Source: Bradyrhizobium sp. MOS003
GTDB taxonomy: Bacteria > Pseudomonadota > Alphaproteobacteria > Rhizobiales > Xanthobacteraceae
Direction: 5' to 3'
NCBI RefSeq assembly: GCF_003020125.1
Contig: NZ_PYFW01000003.1
Span: 496,001 to 560,000 of the forward strand
Length of the DNA: 64,000 bases
Numbering within the stretch: position 1 is the stretch's first letter; each line of letters begins with the position of its first letter. Of the stretch, positions 9,258 through 19,610 are shown one piece after another. The translations under genes were made by a program, and so were the position numbers. The notes under the pieces were generated by a model. It was not told where the DNA came from. It saw only the letters and a program-made list of their open reading frames with translations, and ran no database searches.

Positions 9258-9491
9258 TCAATCGCGCCGGTCCGCATTCAGCGCCCGCAACATCGCGATG
9301 CGGGCGAACATCACCCAGCCGCCGCCCGTTTCGGCCGCATTGATCAGGGTCTCGATGGCGGTCTGCCAGCGCGGCTCGTGCTGGGCGTCCTCGGGCAGCC
9401 GCATGACGTAGTCCGCGGCCTCTTGAAGCGTGCGCAATTGCAACTTGTTGTTCACGCGAACGGGGTCGTCGAACGCCGTCGACCAGGGCAT
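9258..9491 (-). CDS. Small conserved hypothetical protein
   Basis: 77 aa, beginning MPWSTAFDDPVRVNNKLQ, soluble, with several Trp and no membrane segment or signal peptide. I do not recognise a domain; the composition (QEAADYVMRLPEDAQ, TAIETLINAAETGG) looks like a small helical protein. It follows ku on the same strand with a 57-bp gap and could be cotranscribed with it. Coding is supported by a normal start and by amino-acid composition, not by a known family. Confidence 0.6.
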   Translation of the reverse strand: MPWSTAFDDPVRVNNKLQLRTLQEAADYVMRLPEDAQHEPRWQTAIETLINAAETGGGWVMFARIAMLRALNADRRD

Positions 9492-9548
9492 GTCAGGCCG
9501 CCTGATCGGCGAGGGGTGTCATCACGGCGCGATCGCGGGGGGATGCGG

Positions 9549-10523
9549 CTAACCGGCCTTCTTTGCCCGTGCCGGCGCCCGCACCGGCTTGTCAGCCTTT
9601 TTGGGCGTGGTCGCGGCCTTGGCCGCGGCGTCCTTGCCGCCCTTGCCCGATATCGGCAACAGCATCTCGCGCTGGCCCTCGACGCGCTTCTTCGGCTTCC
9701 TGGCCTTGACGGTCTCCTTGGCGACCTTCGCCGCGGGCGCGTCCTTCTCGTTCGCGATGCTCTTCTTCAGCGCGTCCATCAGGTTGATGACGTTGCCGCC
9801 GCCCTTCGGCGCAGCCTTGGCGGTGATCGGCGCGCCGCTGCGCTTCTTGTTGATGAGATCGATCAGCGCGGTCTCGTAATGATCCTCGAACAGCTCGGGC
9901 TCGAACGCGCCCGACTTCTTCTCGACGATGTGCTTGGCGAGGTCGAGCATGTCCCTGGTCAGCTTCACGTCCTGGATGTCGTCGAAATACTCGGTCTCAC
10001 TGCGGACTTCATAGGGATAACGCAGCAGCGTGCCCATCAGCCCGCTTTCGAGGGGCTCGAGCGCGATGATGTGCTCGCGGTTGGTCAGCACCACGCGGCC
10101 GATCGCGACCTTGTCCATGCTGCGGATGGTCTCGCGGATCACCGCGTAGGCGTCGTGGCCGACCTTGCCGTCGGGCACGAGATAATAGGGGCGGATCAGA
10201 TAGCGGTTGTCGATGTCCGTCTTCGGCACGAACTCGTCGATATCGATCGTGTGGGTCGAGTCGAGCGCGATGTCGTCGAGCTCGTCCTTGGTGACCTCGA
10301 TATAGGTGTCGGTGTCGACCTTGTAGCCCTTGACGATGTCCTCGGAGGTCACCTCGTCGCCGGTCTCGGCATCGACCTTGAGGTACTTGATCCGGTGCCC
10401 GGTCTTGCGGTTGATCTGGTTGAAGGAGACCTTCTCGGTATCCGAAGTGGCCGGATAGAGCGCGACCGGACAGGTCACGAGCGACAAACGCAGAAAACCC
10501 TTCCAATTGGCGCGGGGGGCCAT
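9549..10523 (-). CDS. ku: Non-homologous end joining protein Ku
   Basis: 324 aa. The N-terminus MAPRANWKGFLRLSLVTCPV and the following blocks (FNQINRKTGHRIKYLKVD, GYKVDTDTYIEV, LLRYPYEVRSE) are characteristic of bacterial Ku, which binds double-strand DNA ends as a homodimer and recruits LigD. The core ends near residue 260 and a Lys/Ala-rich basic tail (KARKPKKRVEG, then TTPKKADKPVRAPARAKKAG) follows, as in many rhizobial Ku proteins where the tail affects DNA binding. No ligD is adjacent; rhizobia often carry several ku copies. Start ATG 10523. Confidence 0.95.
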   Translation of the reverse strand: MAPRANWKGFLRLSLVTCPVALYPATSDTEKVSFNQINRKTGHRIKYLKVDAETGDEVTSEDIVKGYKVDTDTYIEVTKDELDDIALDSTHTIDIDEFVPKTDIDNRYLIRPYYLVPDGKVGHDAYAVIRETIRSMDKVAIGRVVLTNREHIIALEPLESGLMGTLLRYPYEVRSETEYFDDIQDVKLTRDMLDLAKHIVEKKSGAFEPELFEDHYETALIDLINKKRSGAPITAKAAPKGGGNVINLMDALKKSIANEKDAPAAKVAKETVKARKPKKRVEGQREMLLPISGKGGKDAAAKAATTPKKADKPVRAPARAKKAG

Positions 10524-10756
10524 GGGCTACTCCAAACGCAACAGAGGACAACGTCCCAGAATACCATCGGGGAACAACGAATCATAGCGAGGTCGATCGT
10601 TGAATTCGCCAACTGCGTTAACCGGCTGCCGGGCGGCTGGTTGCGGTCTGATCGCGCTGCAAATTCGGAACATCATATCGGATCGGGCGTTGGCTCCGAA
10701 CATAGGGCTGCGATTGTCGCGGTCATCGGGGGCGACACGCAGAGATCGAGGGCATC

Positions 10757-10912
10757 ATGGCCACTACGCGAGAGCAGCAACAAATCGTCGAAACGCCAAC
10801 CGAGGCGCGCCAGGGTGAACCCGGGCCGTCCGTTGCCGCACTGCTCGCCATCTCGACCGGGCTTGCGATCCTGATCCTCGCCGTCATCTGGTTCGTATTC
10901 TTCCGGACCTGA
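10757..10912 (+). CDS. 51-aa tail-anchored membrane peptide, unknown
   Basis: The product begins MATTREQQQIVETPTEA, has a hydrophilic first half and a single C-terminal membrane helix (VAALLAISTGLAILILAVIW) with almost nothing after it, so the N-terminus should face the cytoplasm. No family is recognised. It lies alone between the divergent ku and the response regulator; 228 bp follow before the next gene. Start ATG 10757 has a GAGGGC sequence 5 nt upstream. Confidence 0.6.
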   Translation: MATTREQQQIVETPTEARQGEPGPSVAALLAISTGLAILILAVIWFVFFRT

Positions 10913-11140
10913 CGGGACGAATTCACGGGAAGGGCGGACTTTCCAACTCGCCGCGGAACGCGGCACGTTGCGCCCGTCATGCTGCCGGCTCGTCCGGTCG
11001 CATGGCGGGCGCAGTCGCATGGGCGCAGACATCGTATATGACCAAAAAGTAACGCGTCGGGTTCCCCCCGTTCATATTCAGTTCACGCCGGAATTGCTCA
11101 TCTGGTGCGGTGTTGATGCGGCCTATGTCTGGAGAGAAAC

Positions 11141-11806
11141 GTGCGCCTGCTCGTTGTTGAGGACGACCCCGATCTCAATCGCCAGCTCACCAAGGCCCTG
11201 ACCGACGCCGGTTACGTCGTCGATCGCGCCTTCGACGGTGAGGAGGGACATTTTCTCGGCGACAACGAGCCTTATGACGCTGTCGTGCTCGACATCGGCC
11301 TGCCCAAGAAGGACGGCATCTCTGTGCTGGAGGCCTGGCGCCGCAACGGCCGCACCATGCCGGTCCTGATCCTCACCGCGCGCGACCGCTGGAGCGACAA
11401 GGTGCAGGGCTTCGATGCCGGTGCCGACGACTATGTCGCAAAGCCGTTCCATCTGGAGGAGGTGCTGGCGCGCATCCGCGCGCTGCTGCGCCGCTCGACC
11501 GGCCATGCCCAGAGCGAGCTCAGCTGCGGCCCGGTCACGCTCGACACCAGGACCGGACGCGTCAGCGTCTCCGGCAATCCGGTCAAGATGACCTCGCACG
11601 AATATCGGCTTCTGGCCTACCTGATGCACCATTCGGGCCGCGTCGTGTCGCGAACCGAGCTGGTCGAGCACCTCTACGACCAGGATTTCGACCGCGACTC
11701 CAACACCATCGAGGTGTTCGTCGGCCGCATCCGCAAGAAGCTCGACGTCGACATCATCCAGACCGTCCGCGGCCTCGGCTATCTCCTGACCCCGCCGGCT
11801 GCCTGA
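11141..11806 (+). CDS. feuP: OmpR/PhoP-family response regulator (FeuP-like)
   Basis: 221 aa. Receiver domain with acidic pocket E7-D8-D9, phosphoacceptor D51 (VVLDIGLPKKDG) and the conserved Lys near 101 (DYVAKPFH); C-terminal winged-helix DNA-binding domain (HEYRLLAYLMHH, VFVGRIRKKLDV). Start is GTG 11141 behind GGAGAGAAAC. It is followed by its kinase after 94 bp. In rhizobia the FeuP/FeuQ pair lies near the cycHJKL genes and affects iron uptake and cyclic glucan export; the gene name here rests on that synteny and on similarity to PhoP-type regulators, so it is tentative. Confidence 0.85.
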   Translation: MRLLVVEDDPDLNRQLTKALTDAGYVVDRAFDGEEGHFLGDNEPYDAVVLDIGLPKKDGISVLEAWRRNGRTMPVLILTARDRWSDKVQGFDAGADDYVAKPFHLEEVLARIRALLRRSTGHAQSELSCGPVTLDTRTGRVSVSGNPVKMTSHEYRLLAYLMHHSGRVVSRTELVEHLYDQDFDRDSNTIEVFVGRIRKKLDVDIIQTVRGLGYLLTPPAA

Positions 11807-11900
11807 CGCGTTCCGGGGCTTGACGGGCAGCGCGACAGGGGCCTTGGTCCGATCATGACCTCCGACGCCCTGCCATCCTGTGCCTCCCGGGATCGTTCCG

Positions 11901-13277
11901 ATGGCCGCTAGCTCGCTTGCCAACCGACTGTTCCTGTCGGCGACCGCTTGGCTCGTGGTGATCCTGGCCATCACCGGCGTGGTGCTGTCGTCGGTTTACA
12001 AGAACGCCACCGAGCGCGCCTTCGACCGCCGGCTCAATCTCTATCTCCGCACCCTCATCGCCGAGGTCGCGACCCCCGACGAGCCGCCGGACCGCCAGTT
12101 CCAGTCGCTGGGCGAGCCGCTGTTCGAGCTGCCGCTGTCGGGCTGGTACTGGCAGATCACGCGGACCGATACCGAAAAGCCGGAGATTCGCTCCTCGCGC
12201 TCGCTCTGGGACAAGAAGCTGCCGAAGCTGGAAGAGCAGGGCACTGAGCTCACCGCCGCCGGCATCCGGCTCGCCTATGTCGATGGTCCCGAAGGCCAGA
12301 ACCTGCGCATGGTCGAGCGTCCCGTCGATCTCGGCGCCGACGGCAAGTTTCTCGTCAGCGTCGCCGGCGACGACACCGAGATTTTCGACGAGACCCGCAG
12401 CTTCGACTATTATCTCGGCGGCACCTTCACCGCGCTCGGCATCGTGTTGCTGCTGACGACGGTGTTCCAGGTCCGCTTCGGCCTGGCGCCGCTCAAGCGC
12501 ATCTCGGAGTCGATTGCCGACATCCGCTCCGGGCGGGCGGAGCGGCTGGAGGGCGAATTCCCGGTCGAGATCGCGCCGCTGGCGCGCGAGACCAACGCGC
12601 TGATCGATGCCAACCGCGAGATCGTCGAGCGCGCACGCACCCATGTCGGCAATCTCGCCCATGCGATCAAGACGCCGCTCTCGGTCATCGTCAACGAGGC
12701 CGGCGCCCACGCCGCGGAACCGTTCGCGGCCAAGGTGATGGAGCAGGCCGAGGTGATGCGCGACCAGGTCGCGCATCATCTGGAGCGTGCGCGCATCGCA
12801 GCGCGGGTCTCGGTGGTGTCGACTGTGACCGAGGTGGCGCCGGCCATCGAGGCATTGCGGCGGACCATGGAGAAGATCCATCGCGATCGCGCTATCGCGG
12901 TCGAAGCCAAGGCCGATCCGTCGGCAAAATTTCGCGGCGAGCGCCAGGACCTGGAGGAGATGGTCGGCAATCTCGTCGACAACGCCTGTAAATGGGCGGC
13001 CTCGCGCGTCTTCATCGAGGTCCTCGTAGAACCGCCGCAGCAGGCCGGGGTGGGCCCGCGGCTGCGGATCATCGTCGATGACGACGGCCGCGGCCTGTCG
13101 GAAGCCGAGCGCGCGCAGGTCTCGCGGCGCGGCCAGCGGCTCGACGAGTCCAAGCCCGGGTCGGGGCTGGGGCTGTCGATCGTGACCGACCTCGCCGCGC
13201 TCTATGGCGGCAGCCTCACGCTCAGCGGTGCGCCGACCGGCGGCCTGCGCGCCGAACTTGTCCTTCCGGGCGTATAA
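11901..13277 (+). CDS. feuQ: Membrane sensor histidine kinase (FeuQ-like)
   Basis: 458 aa from ATG 11901 (an upstream GTG at 11880 is possible). TM1 near residues 10-32, a periplasmic sensor domain to about 165, TM2 near 170-190, a HAMP region, a HisKA helix with phosphoacceptor His in NLAHAIKTPLS (about 257), then an ATPase domain with N-box NLVDNACKW, a DDGRGLS G1 box and SGLGLSIV. The HAIKTPL form of the H-box groups it with PhoQ-like kinases. It should phosphorylate the preceding regulator. The sensed signal is not visible from sequence. Confidence 0.88.
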   Translation: MAASSLANRLFLSATAWLVVILAITGVVLSSVYKNATERAFDRRLNLYLRTLIAEVATPDEPPDRQFQSLGEPLFELPLSGWYWQITRTDTEKPEIRSSRSLWDKKLPKLEEQGTELTAAGIRLAYVDGPEGQNLRMVERPVDLGADGKFLVSVAGDDTEIFDETRSFDYYLGGTFTALGIVLLLTTVFQVRFGLAPLKRISESIADIRSGRAERLEGEFPVEIAPLARETNALIDANREIVERARTHVGNLAHAIKTPLSVIVNEAGAHAAEPFAAKVMEQAEVMRDQVAHHLERARIAARVSVVSTVTEVAPAIEALRRTMEKIHRDRAIAVEAKADPSAKFRGERQDLEEMVGNLVDNACKWAASRVFIEVLVEPPQQAGVGPRLRIIVDDDGRGLSEAERAQVSRRGQRLDESKPGSGLGLSIVTDLAALYGGSLTLSGAPTGGLRAELVLPGV

Positions 13278-13438
13278 TCCATTGTTCCGACGAGGTTATT
13301 CCCTCCTCGCCGAGGCCCGGCTGCAGCATACCGGCGGGATTCGGCCACACTTGCTAAACGGCTTCTTAAGTGGGGCCCTCCTATGATCGCGCCGGACCCA
13401 TCCCATGTCCGCCATTTTACCGTGCATAACCCGGGCGC

Positions 13439-14839
13439 ATGAGCCAGACATCGATCGAGCGGCTGAGGGAATATCTCGCGCAGCTCCCGCCGCAGGCGCA
13501 GGCGCTGCTGATGCGGGAGTTCGAGCGCGCGCTGGAGCGCGGCCAGGACACGGCTGTCGCGACCCTGGTGCTCGAGCAGTTGCGCAAGATCGTCCGCAAG
13601 TCGGAAGCCGATGAAGCCCCGCCGCCGCGCACGGACGATCTGTCGCGGCTGCTTTTCCAGGCGCTGGAACCGTTCCTGACCGAGGCCGGCGTCCCGCTGC
13701 GGGTCGGCCAGATCCGCCGCACCTCGCTGCAGCCGATCTGGCAATGGCTGGGCCGCGATGGTGCGCCGGACAAGGTGAACGAATTCGAGGCGGCGCTCGC
13801 GCGCATGCCCGCCGATAGTGCGGGGCAGGTCGAGGCCCTGGCGCAGAAGCTTCAGGCGGTCGCTGCGGATGCCATTTTCGAGCTGACCGGTCCCGGCGGC
13901 GGCGACAAGTCGCGCGCGCTCGCCCGCGTCGGCCCGCCCAACGTGATCGAGGATCTCTATTCGATCGGAGCGGTGCTTCAGGTCCGGGAGGCGATCGCCA
14001 GCCTGAACGAGAAATTGCCGCGCACTCTGCGCGCCTTCGGCGATCCCCAGATCGCCTCGGTGACGTCGGCGCTCAACATTCCGGTCCTGCTGACGCCGCA
14101 GATGCTGCCGTTCGCGCTCTCGATCGTGGTGCAACGGATGACCGCGCCGTGGCAGATCATCCGCCTCGCCATCAAGATTGCCGCGTCCGACGACGAGATC
14201 CGTGTCGCGGCGACGCCCTATGGCGTTGCCGTCACGATCGCGCTGCACGATCTGTCCTGTGTTGCCGCAGCCCTGCGCATGGACATCAAGCGCGGCCATT
14301 TCGACAACGTTGCCGGCAACCTCAAGGCGTTGCACGACGGCGTGCGCGGTCTGCGCACCGAGCTCGACCTGCGTAACGATTCCGCCTGGGGCAAGCAGTT
14401 GACCTCGATCCGGGCCGACATCTCCAATGCGCTGCAATCGGAGATCGACAGCGTTCCCGGCCGCGTTCGCCGCATCCTGCGCCAGCGCCCCGAGAAGGAC
14501 ATTCCGCCGGGGGCGCGGATCGACAGCACCGAGGTCGAGGAAACTGCAGCGCTGATCGATTTCGTCGCGACCTGCCGCAACTATGCGAGCGAGCTTGCGA
14601 TCAACGAGGTGACGCTGCGCACCTATTCCGACCTCCAGCAATATGTCGAACGCTCGACCGAGCAGCTGGTGCAGTCGCTGCGCGCCGCCGATCACAAGGT
14701 CCGCACCTACAGGCAGCAGCAGGTGCAGGCCGCGATTCGCTTCTGCCAGGTGCTGTTTGGCGATGATTATGCCTCGTTGATGAGCCGGGCCGCGGAAAAC
14801 GCAGCGACCGGCGAGCGCAAATCGTCGCGCGCAGGCTGA
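13439..14839 (+). CDS. Conserved hypothetical protein, 466 aa
   Basis: A soluble, mostly helical protein beginning MSQTSIERLREYLAQLPPQA with no signal peptide or membrane helix. Leu/Ala/Glu/Arg-rich heptad-like stretches occur through residues 1-60 and 330-440. I recognise no domain or catalytic motif. It sits between the FeuPQ-like pair and the cytochrome c maturation genes with 161 and 99 bp on either side, so it has its own promoter space. Codon use matches its neighbours. Function unknown; a structural or scaffold role would fit the composition but is a guess. Confidence 0.7.
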   Translation: MSQTSIERLREYLAQLPPQAQALLMREFERALERGQDTAVATLVLEQLRKIVRKSEADEAPPPRTDDLSRLLFQALEPFLTEAGVPLRVGQIRRTSLQPIWQWLGRDGAPDKVNEFEAALARMPADSAGQVEALAQKLQAVAADAIFELTGPGGGDKSRALARVGPPNVIEDLYSIGAVLQVREAIASLNEKLPRTLRAFGDPQIASVTSALNIPVLLTPQMLPFALSIVVQRMTAPWQIIRLAIKIAASDDEIRVAATPYGVAVTIALHDLSCVAAALRMDIKRGHFDNVAGNLKALHDGVRGLRTELDLRNDSAWGKQLTSIRADISNALQSEIDSVPGRVRRILRQRPEKDIPPGARIDSTEVEETAALIDFVATCRNYASELAINEVTLRTYSDLQQYVERSTEQLVQSLRAADHKVRTYRQQQVQAAIRFCQVLFGDDYASLMSRAAENAATGERKSSRAG

Positions 14840-14938
14840 TCCAGGCGCATATTTCGTGATCACAATTTATGGTTGACCATGCGAATGGCCCGCCGTACGG
14901 TCCCCGTGCAAGTTCGGGGAATTTCTATTTGTGGGCGC

Positions 14939-15208
14939 ATGAAACCCGTTATCAGCTCCATCGAAATCGAGAACCGCGTCGTCGTTGCCAAGTATCAAAG
15001 ACTGATGGTCGGTGCCAAAGTGGTGCTGGTCGAGAAGGCAAGCGGTCGCCAACTGTCCGAGACGATCACGAGGGTTGCCTCTCCGGTTCCGGTCGGAGCG
15101 CTGCGCATCAGATTGCCTGATGCGATCAAGCCGGGAACATACTTCCTGAAGGCCTTCAACGGGCATGGCGAGGACGCCGCGCATAGCACGGACTTCGAAA
15201 TCGGCTAA
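14939..15208 (+). CDS. Small hypothetical beta-rich protein
   Basis: 89 aa from ATG 14939 (MKPVISSIEIENRVVVAKYQ); TTG 14873 would add 22 residues of arginine-rich sequence that looks non-coding. The alternation of hydrophobic residues (GAKVVLVEKA, ALRIRLPDAIKPGTYFLKAF) resembles a small immunoglobulin-like or bacterial Big-type beta sandwich. No signal peptide is evident. Function unknown. It lies just upstream of ccmI, separated by 131 bp. Confidence 0.55.
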   Translation: MKPVISSIEIENRVVVAKYQRLMVGAKVVLVEKASGRQLSETITRVASPVPVGALRIRLPDAIKPGTYFLKAFNGHGEDAAHSTDFEIG

Positions 15209-15339
15209 GCCGTTGGATTTTCACCGTTTCAAGACCGCTCGCGGTCGCGTCAAATTGACAATTGTCAATTGCCGCATCGTCCGGCTGTGGTGTAAAGCCA
15301 CCTATGGGCGCGGTTCGTGCGCTGCCGGAAGTTTGCCAG

Positions 15340-16461
15340 ATGACGCTGTGGTTCGTGTTCGCGCTGATGACGGTCGCGGCGATTTTCGCCGTGCTCTGGC
15401 CGCTTGGGCGTAATGGACGCGCGCAAGACCAGGGCAGCGAGGTCGCTGTTTACAAGGACCAGTTGGCTGAGGTCGAACGTGATCTCGCCGCAGGCATGAT
15501 TCCCGCGCCGGATGCCGAGGCCGCGCGCGTCGAGATCAGCCGCAGGCTGCTCGCCGCGGCGGCCAGCGAGCCCGCCATCGAGCCGGCCAATGCCCCGAAA
15601 TCGAATCTCAAATGGCGCCGCGCGGCGGCTGTGCTGGCGCTCGCCGGCCTGCCACTGGTTGCGATCGGCGTCTACATGCCACTTGGGTCGCCTCGGCTTC
15701 AGGATTTTCCCTTGGCAGAGCGCGAGCGCGGATCCGGGTCCGGCGTGGCGCAGTCGCTCGAGAACCTCGTGGTGCAGGTCCAGCAACATCTGGAGAAGAA
15801 TCCCACCGACGGGCGCGGCTGGAACGTGCTCGCGCCGGTGCTGGAGCGGCTTGGCCGTTTCGACGATGCGGTGCGGGCCTATCGCAACTCGCTCACCTAC
15901 AATGGCGAGAGCGCGGAGCGAAGGTCCGATCTCGGCGAAGCGATCTCGGCTGCCGCCGGCGGCGTGGTGACCGTCGAGGCCAAGTCGGAATTCGAGCGTG
16001 CACGTGCCCTGAACGCGGACGATCCCAAGGCGAACTACTTCCTCGGCCTCGCCGCCGAGCAGGACGGCCGCAAGGACGATGCAGCCACGATCTGGCGCGG
16101 GCTGCTCGCCAAAGCGCCCTCGGATGCGCCGTGGCGTGCCCTGGTGCAGTCCTCGCTGGTGCGGGTCGGCGGCGGGACGATGCCGGCGTTGTCGGACGAG
16201 ACGATCGCCGCTTCCAAGGACATGGGCGAAGGCGATCGCAACGCGATGGTGCGTGGCATGGTCGATCGTCTGGCCACGCGCTTGAAGCAGAACGGCGACG
16301 ACGTCGATGGATGGTTGCGCCTCGTGCGCGCCTATCTTGTGATGGGCGAGCGCGACAAGGCCATGGGGGCATCGGCCGATGCCCGGCAGGCGGTTGCCAG
16401 CGACGCCGAGCGGCTCCGCCAGCTCAACGATGGCCTCAGGACTCTCGGGCTCGGCGGATGA
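15340..16461 (+). CDS. ccmI: Cytochrome c maturation protein CcmI (CycH)
   Basis: 373 aa from ATG 15340 ([20 protein letters not shown]); a longer frame from 15262 lacks sense. Two membrane helices, residues about 2-20 and 97-117, enclose a cytoplasmic loop with coiled-coil character ([15 protein letters not shown]), and a long periplasmic part holds TPR-like repeats ([42 protein letters not shown]). CcmI binds the C-terminus of apocytochrome c and hands it to the CcmF/H heme lyase. It opens the ccmI-ccmE-ccmF-ccmH cluster, which corresponds to cycHJKL of rhizobia. 37 bp precede ccmE. Confidence 0.92.
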   Translation: MTLWFVFALMTVAAIFAVLWPLGRNGRAQDQGSEVAVYKDQLAEVERDLAAGMIPAPDAEAARVEISRRLLAAAASEPAIEPANAPKSNLKWRRAAAVLALAGLPLVAIGVYMPLGSPRLQDFPLAERERGSGSGVAQSLENLVVQVQQHLEKNPTDGRGWNVLAPVLERLGRFDDAVRAYRNSLTYNGESAERRSDLGEAISAAAGGVVTVEAKSEFERARALNADDPKANYFLGLAAEQDGRKDDAATIWRGLLAKAPSDAPWRALVQSSLVRVGGGTMPALSDETIAASKDMGEGDRNAMVRGMVDRLATRLKQNGDDVDGWLRLVRAYLVMGERDKAMGASADARQAVASDAERLRQLNDGLRTLGLGG

Positions 16462-16498
16462 CGATGTCGGGACGAGGGCAGCGGAGAACGGATACGCC

Positions 16499-17026
16499 AT
16501 GACGCGCAAGCAGCGACGTATGACCATCATCGGCGGCTCGCTCGCCGTGCTCGCGCTCGCGGCCGCGCTGGTGCTCAACGCACTTCGCGACTCCATCGTG
16601 TTCTTCTCGACGCCAAGCATGGTCGCCGAGAAGCACGTCGAACCCGGCAAGCGGTTTCGCCTCGGCGGCTTGGTGCAGCCCGGCTCGCTCCAGCGCGGCG
16701 ATAATCTCGCGGTGACCTTCGAGGTCGCCGACGGCAATGCCAAGCTGCCGGTGGCCTACAAGGGCATCCTGCCCGACCTGTTCCGCGAAGGGCAGGGCGT
16801 CGTCGCCGAAGGCGCGCTCGACGGCCATGGCGTGTTCAAGGCCGATACCGTGCTCGCCAAGCACGACGAGACCTACATGCCCAAGGACGTTGCCGACGCC
16901 CTGAAGAAACAGGGGCACTGGAAGGACGATTACGGCGGCAAGCCTTCTGACGCGGGCAAGACGTCTGATGCAGGCAAGCCAGCGGCGACGACCGCGCAGG
17001 GCAATCCGCAGGGAGCAATCCGGTGA
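16499..17026 (+). CDS. ccmE: Heme chaperone CcmE (CycJ)
   Basis: 175 aa, N-terminal membrane anchor (about residues 8-28) and a periplasmic OB-fold. The covalent heme attachment site HDETY is present (H122, with Y126 as axial ligand), as in the HxxxY type. CcmE takes heme from CcmC/CcmD in the periplasm and passes it to the CcmF/H lyase. The C-terminal 30 residues are low complexity ([18 protein letters not shown]), a direct repeat of a GKxSDA unit not needed for function. Start ATG 16499 was chosen because residues upstream in the frame are not hydrophobic. Its stop overlaps ccmF by 4 nt. Confidence 0.95.
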   Translation: MTRKQRRMTIIGGSLAVLALAAALVLNALRDSIVFFSTPSMVAEKHVEPGKRFRLGGLVQPGSLQRGDNLAVTFEVADGNAKLPVAYKGILPDLFREGQGVVAEGALDGHGVFKADTVLAKHDETYMPKDVADALKKQGHWKDDYGGKPSDAGKTSDAGKPAATTAQGNPQGAIR

Positions 17027-19005
17027 TCGCAGAATCCGGACATTACGCGCTGGTGCTGGCGCTTGGGCTCGCACTGATCCAGTCAATCGTGCCGCTGATC
17101 GGCGCGCGCCTGAACGATGTTGCGCTGATGAACGTGGCACGCTCCGCGGCGCTGGCGCAGCTGCTGTTCGTCGGTGCCTCGTTCGTCGCGCTCGTGACGC
17201 TGCACGTGACCTCGGACTTCTCCGTCGCCAACGTCTACGAGAACTCCCATTCGATGAAGCCGCTGCTCTACAAGATCACCGGCGTGTGGGGAAACCACGA
17301 AGGCTCGATGCTGTTGTGGGTGTCGATCCTCGCGCTGTTCGGCGGGCTGGTCGCCGCGTTCGGTAACAACCTGCCGCTGTCGCTGCGCGCCCACGTGCTT
17401 GCCGTGCAGGCCTGGGTCGCCAGCGCCTTCTATCTGTTCATCCTGGTGACATCGAACCCGTTCCTGCGCATCGCGAACCCGCCGATCGAGGGCCGTGATC
17501 TCAATCCGGTGCTTCAGGACATCGGGCTCGCCGTGCATCCGCCAATGCTCTATCTCGGCTATGTCGGCTTCTCGATATCGTTCTCCTTCGCGATCGCGGC
17601 GCTGATGGAGGGCCGGATCGACGCGGCCTGGGCGCGCTGGGTGCGACCGTGGACGCTGGTCGCCTGGATATTCCTCACGCTCGGCATCGCCATGGGCTCG
17701 TACTGGGCCTATTACGAGCTCGGCTGGGGTGGCTGGTGGTTCTGGGATCCGGTCGAGAACGCTTCGCTGATGCCGTGGCTCTCCGGCACTGCGCTGCTGC
17801 ATTCGGCCCTGGTGATGGAGAAGCGCAACGCGCTGAAGGTCTGGACCATTCTGCTCTCGATCCTGACCTTCTCGCTGTCCCTGCTCGGCACCTTCCTGGT
17901 GCGCTCGGGCGTCATCACCTCGGTCCACGCCTTCGCCACCGATCCCACCCGCGGCGTGTTCATTCTGCTGATCCTCTGCCTGTTCATCGGCGGCAGCCTG
18001 TCGCTGTTCGCGGGCCGTGCCACGTCGCTGAAGCAGGGCGGCCTGTTCGCGCCGATCTCGCGCGAGGGGGCGCTGGTGCTGAACAATCTGCTGCTGACGG
18101 TTGCCTGCGCGGTCGTGCTGTTCGGCACGCTCTATCCCCTGGCGATGGAGATGCTGGCCGATTTCAAGATGTCGGTCGGCGCGCCCTTCTACAACCTCAC
18201 CTTCGCGCCGCTGTTCACCCTGCTGCTGCTGGCGGTGCCGTTCGGGCCGATGCTGGCGTGGAAGCGCGGCGATCTGCTCGGCGTGACGCAGCGTCTGCTC
18301 GCGGCCGGCGTCGCCGGGCTCGTCGCCGTCGCCATCGCCTGGGGCTGGGCGAGCGGGGGCAGCGCGCTGGCGCCGCTCGCGATCGGGCTCGGCGTCTTCG
18401 TCATCGCCGGCGCGGTTACCGACATCGTCGAACGCACCGGCCTGGTACGGCTGCCGTTCGCAACGGTGCTGCACCGGGCGCGCGGCCTGCCGCGCTCGGC
18501 CTGGGGCTCAGCGCTTGCGCATGCCGGCCTCGGCGTGGCGCTGATCGGGATCGTCTGCGAGACCACCTGGAACAGCGAACACATCGCGACCATGAAGCAG
18601 AACGACGTCGCCCACATCGCCGGCTTCGACGTGAAGCTCGACGCGGTGCTGCAGCGTCAGGGCCCGAACTATCGCGAGATGATCGCCGAGTTCAACGTCA
18701 GCCTCGACGGCAAGCCGCTCAACGTCATGACGCCGTCCAAGCGCAGCTTCACCACCCGCGGCTCGTCGACCACCGAGGCCGCGCTGCTGACGCGCGGCGC
18801 GAGCCAGCTCTACATTTCGCTCGGCGACGCCAATGCCGAGGGTGCCATCGCGGTGCGCATCTATTACAAGCCGATGGTGCTCATGATCTGGTGGGGGCCG
18901 GTGCTGATGGCGTTCGGCGGCGCGTTGTCGCTGTCCGACCGGCGCCTGCGGGTTGGCGCGCCGAAGCCGGCGCGGGCCAAGCAGCGCCTCCAGCCGGCGG
19001 AGTGA
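17023..19005 (+). CDS. ccmF: Heme lyase subunit CcmF (CycK)
   Basis: 660 aa, about 14-15 membrane helices. The tryptophan-rich WWD heme-handling motif is clear ([19 protein letters not shown], about residues 235-253), together with the VWGNHEGS block near residue 88. CcmF takes heme from CcmE and, with CcmH, attaches it to CxxCH cysteines of apocytochromes at the periplasmic face. Start is GTG 17023 overlapping the ccmE stop (GTGA), so translation is coupled. Four bases separate it from ccmH. Confidence 0.97.
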   Translation: MIAESGHYALVLALGLALIQSIVPLIGARLNDVALMNVARSAALAQLLFVGASFVALVTLHVTSDFSVANVYENSHSMKPLLYKITGVWGNHEGSMLLWVSILALFGGLVAAFGNNLPLSLRAHVLAVQAWVASAFYLFILVTSNPFLRIANPPIEGRDLNPVLQDIGLAVHPPMLYLGYVGFSISFSFAIAALMEGRIDAAWARWVRPWTLVAWIFLTLGIAMGSYWAYYELGWGGWWFWDPVENASLMPWLSGTALLHSALVMEKRNALKVWTILLSILTFSLSLLGTFLVRSGVITSVHAFATDPTRGVFILLILCLFIGGSLSLFAGRATSLKQGGLFAPISREGALVLNNLLLTVACAVVLFGTLYPLAMEMLADFKMSVGAPFYNLTFAPLFTLLLLAVPFGPMLAWKRGDLLGVTQRLLAAGVAGLVAVAIAWGWASGGSALAPLAIGLGVFVIAGAVTDIVERTGLVRLPFATVLHRARGLPRSAWGSALAHAGLGVALIGIVCETTWNSEHIATMKQNDVAHIAGFDVKLDAVLQRQGPNYREMIAEFNVSLDGKPLNVMTPSKRSFTTRGSSTTEAALLTRGASQLYISLGDANAEGAIAVRIYYKPMVLMIWWGPVLMAFGGALSLSDRRLRVGAPKPARAKQRLQPAE

Positions 19006-19009
19006 TCCG

Positions 19010-19492
19010 ATGCGCCGGATGATGGCCGCGTTCACCCTGCTGATGCTGCTGGCCTTGCCTGCGGCTCATGCGGTGCAGCCCGACGAGATCATGCCGGATC
19101 CGGCCAAGGAAGCCCGTGCGCGCGAGCTGTCGCGCGAGCTGCGCTGCATGGTCTGCCAGAACCAGTCGATCGACGATTCCGACGCGCCGCTGGCGCGTGA
19201 TCTGCGGCTCTTGGTGCGCGAGCGCATCGGCGCCGGCGACAGCAATTCGCAGGTGCTCGACTTCCTGGTCGCGCGCTATGGCGAGTTCGTGTTGCTGAAG
19301 CCACGCTTCGAGCGCCAGACCCTGCTGCTGTGGCTGCTCGGGCCGTTGCTGCTGATCGGCGGCGGCCTGGCGCTGTGGCTGCAAATCCGGCGTCGCGCGC
19401 GCAGTGGTGCAGATGTACCAGCGCCGCCACTTACGTCCGATGAGCAGGCGCGGCTCGCGGTCCTGATGTCGGACGAGCCAAAATCTCCGTGA
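19010..19492 (+). CDS. ccmH: Cytochrome c maturation thiol protein CcmH (CycL)
   Basis: 160 aa. A signal peptide (AFTLLMLLALPAAHA) is followed by the redox motif RCMVCQNQSI (C46 and C49) that reduces apocytochrome thiols, and by a membrane helix (LLLWLLGPLLLIGGGLALWL) near residue 110. ATG 19010 directly follows ccmF (4-nt gap). The protein corresponds to the short CcmH (CycL) of rhizobia and lacks the TPR half found in E. coli CcmH, a job done here by the separate CcmI. Confidence 0.95.
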   Translation: MRRMMAAFTLLMLLALPAAHAVQPDEIMPDPAKEARARELSRELRCMVCQNQSIDDSDAPLARDLRLLVRERIGAGDSNSQVLDFLVARYGEFVLLKPRFERQTLLLWLLGPLLLIGGGLALWLQIRRRARSGADVPAPPLTSDEQARLAVLMSDEPKSP

Positions 19493-19610
19493 GCTCATGG
19501 GCGTTGTCCACGCTCGGTAGTGCTACGGCCGGCCGCGCCCGGTTCATGCAATTTTGACCTTTGTCTGGAAGCTTGTCGCGAGCCATGTCTCCAGACTCCG
19601 AGTCTTCCCG

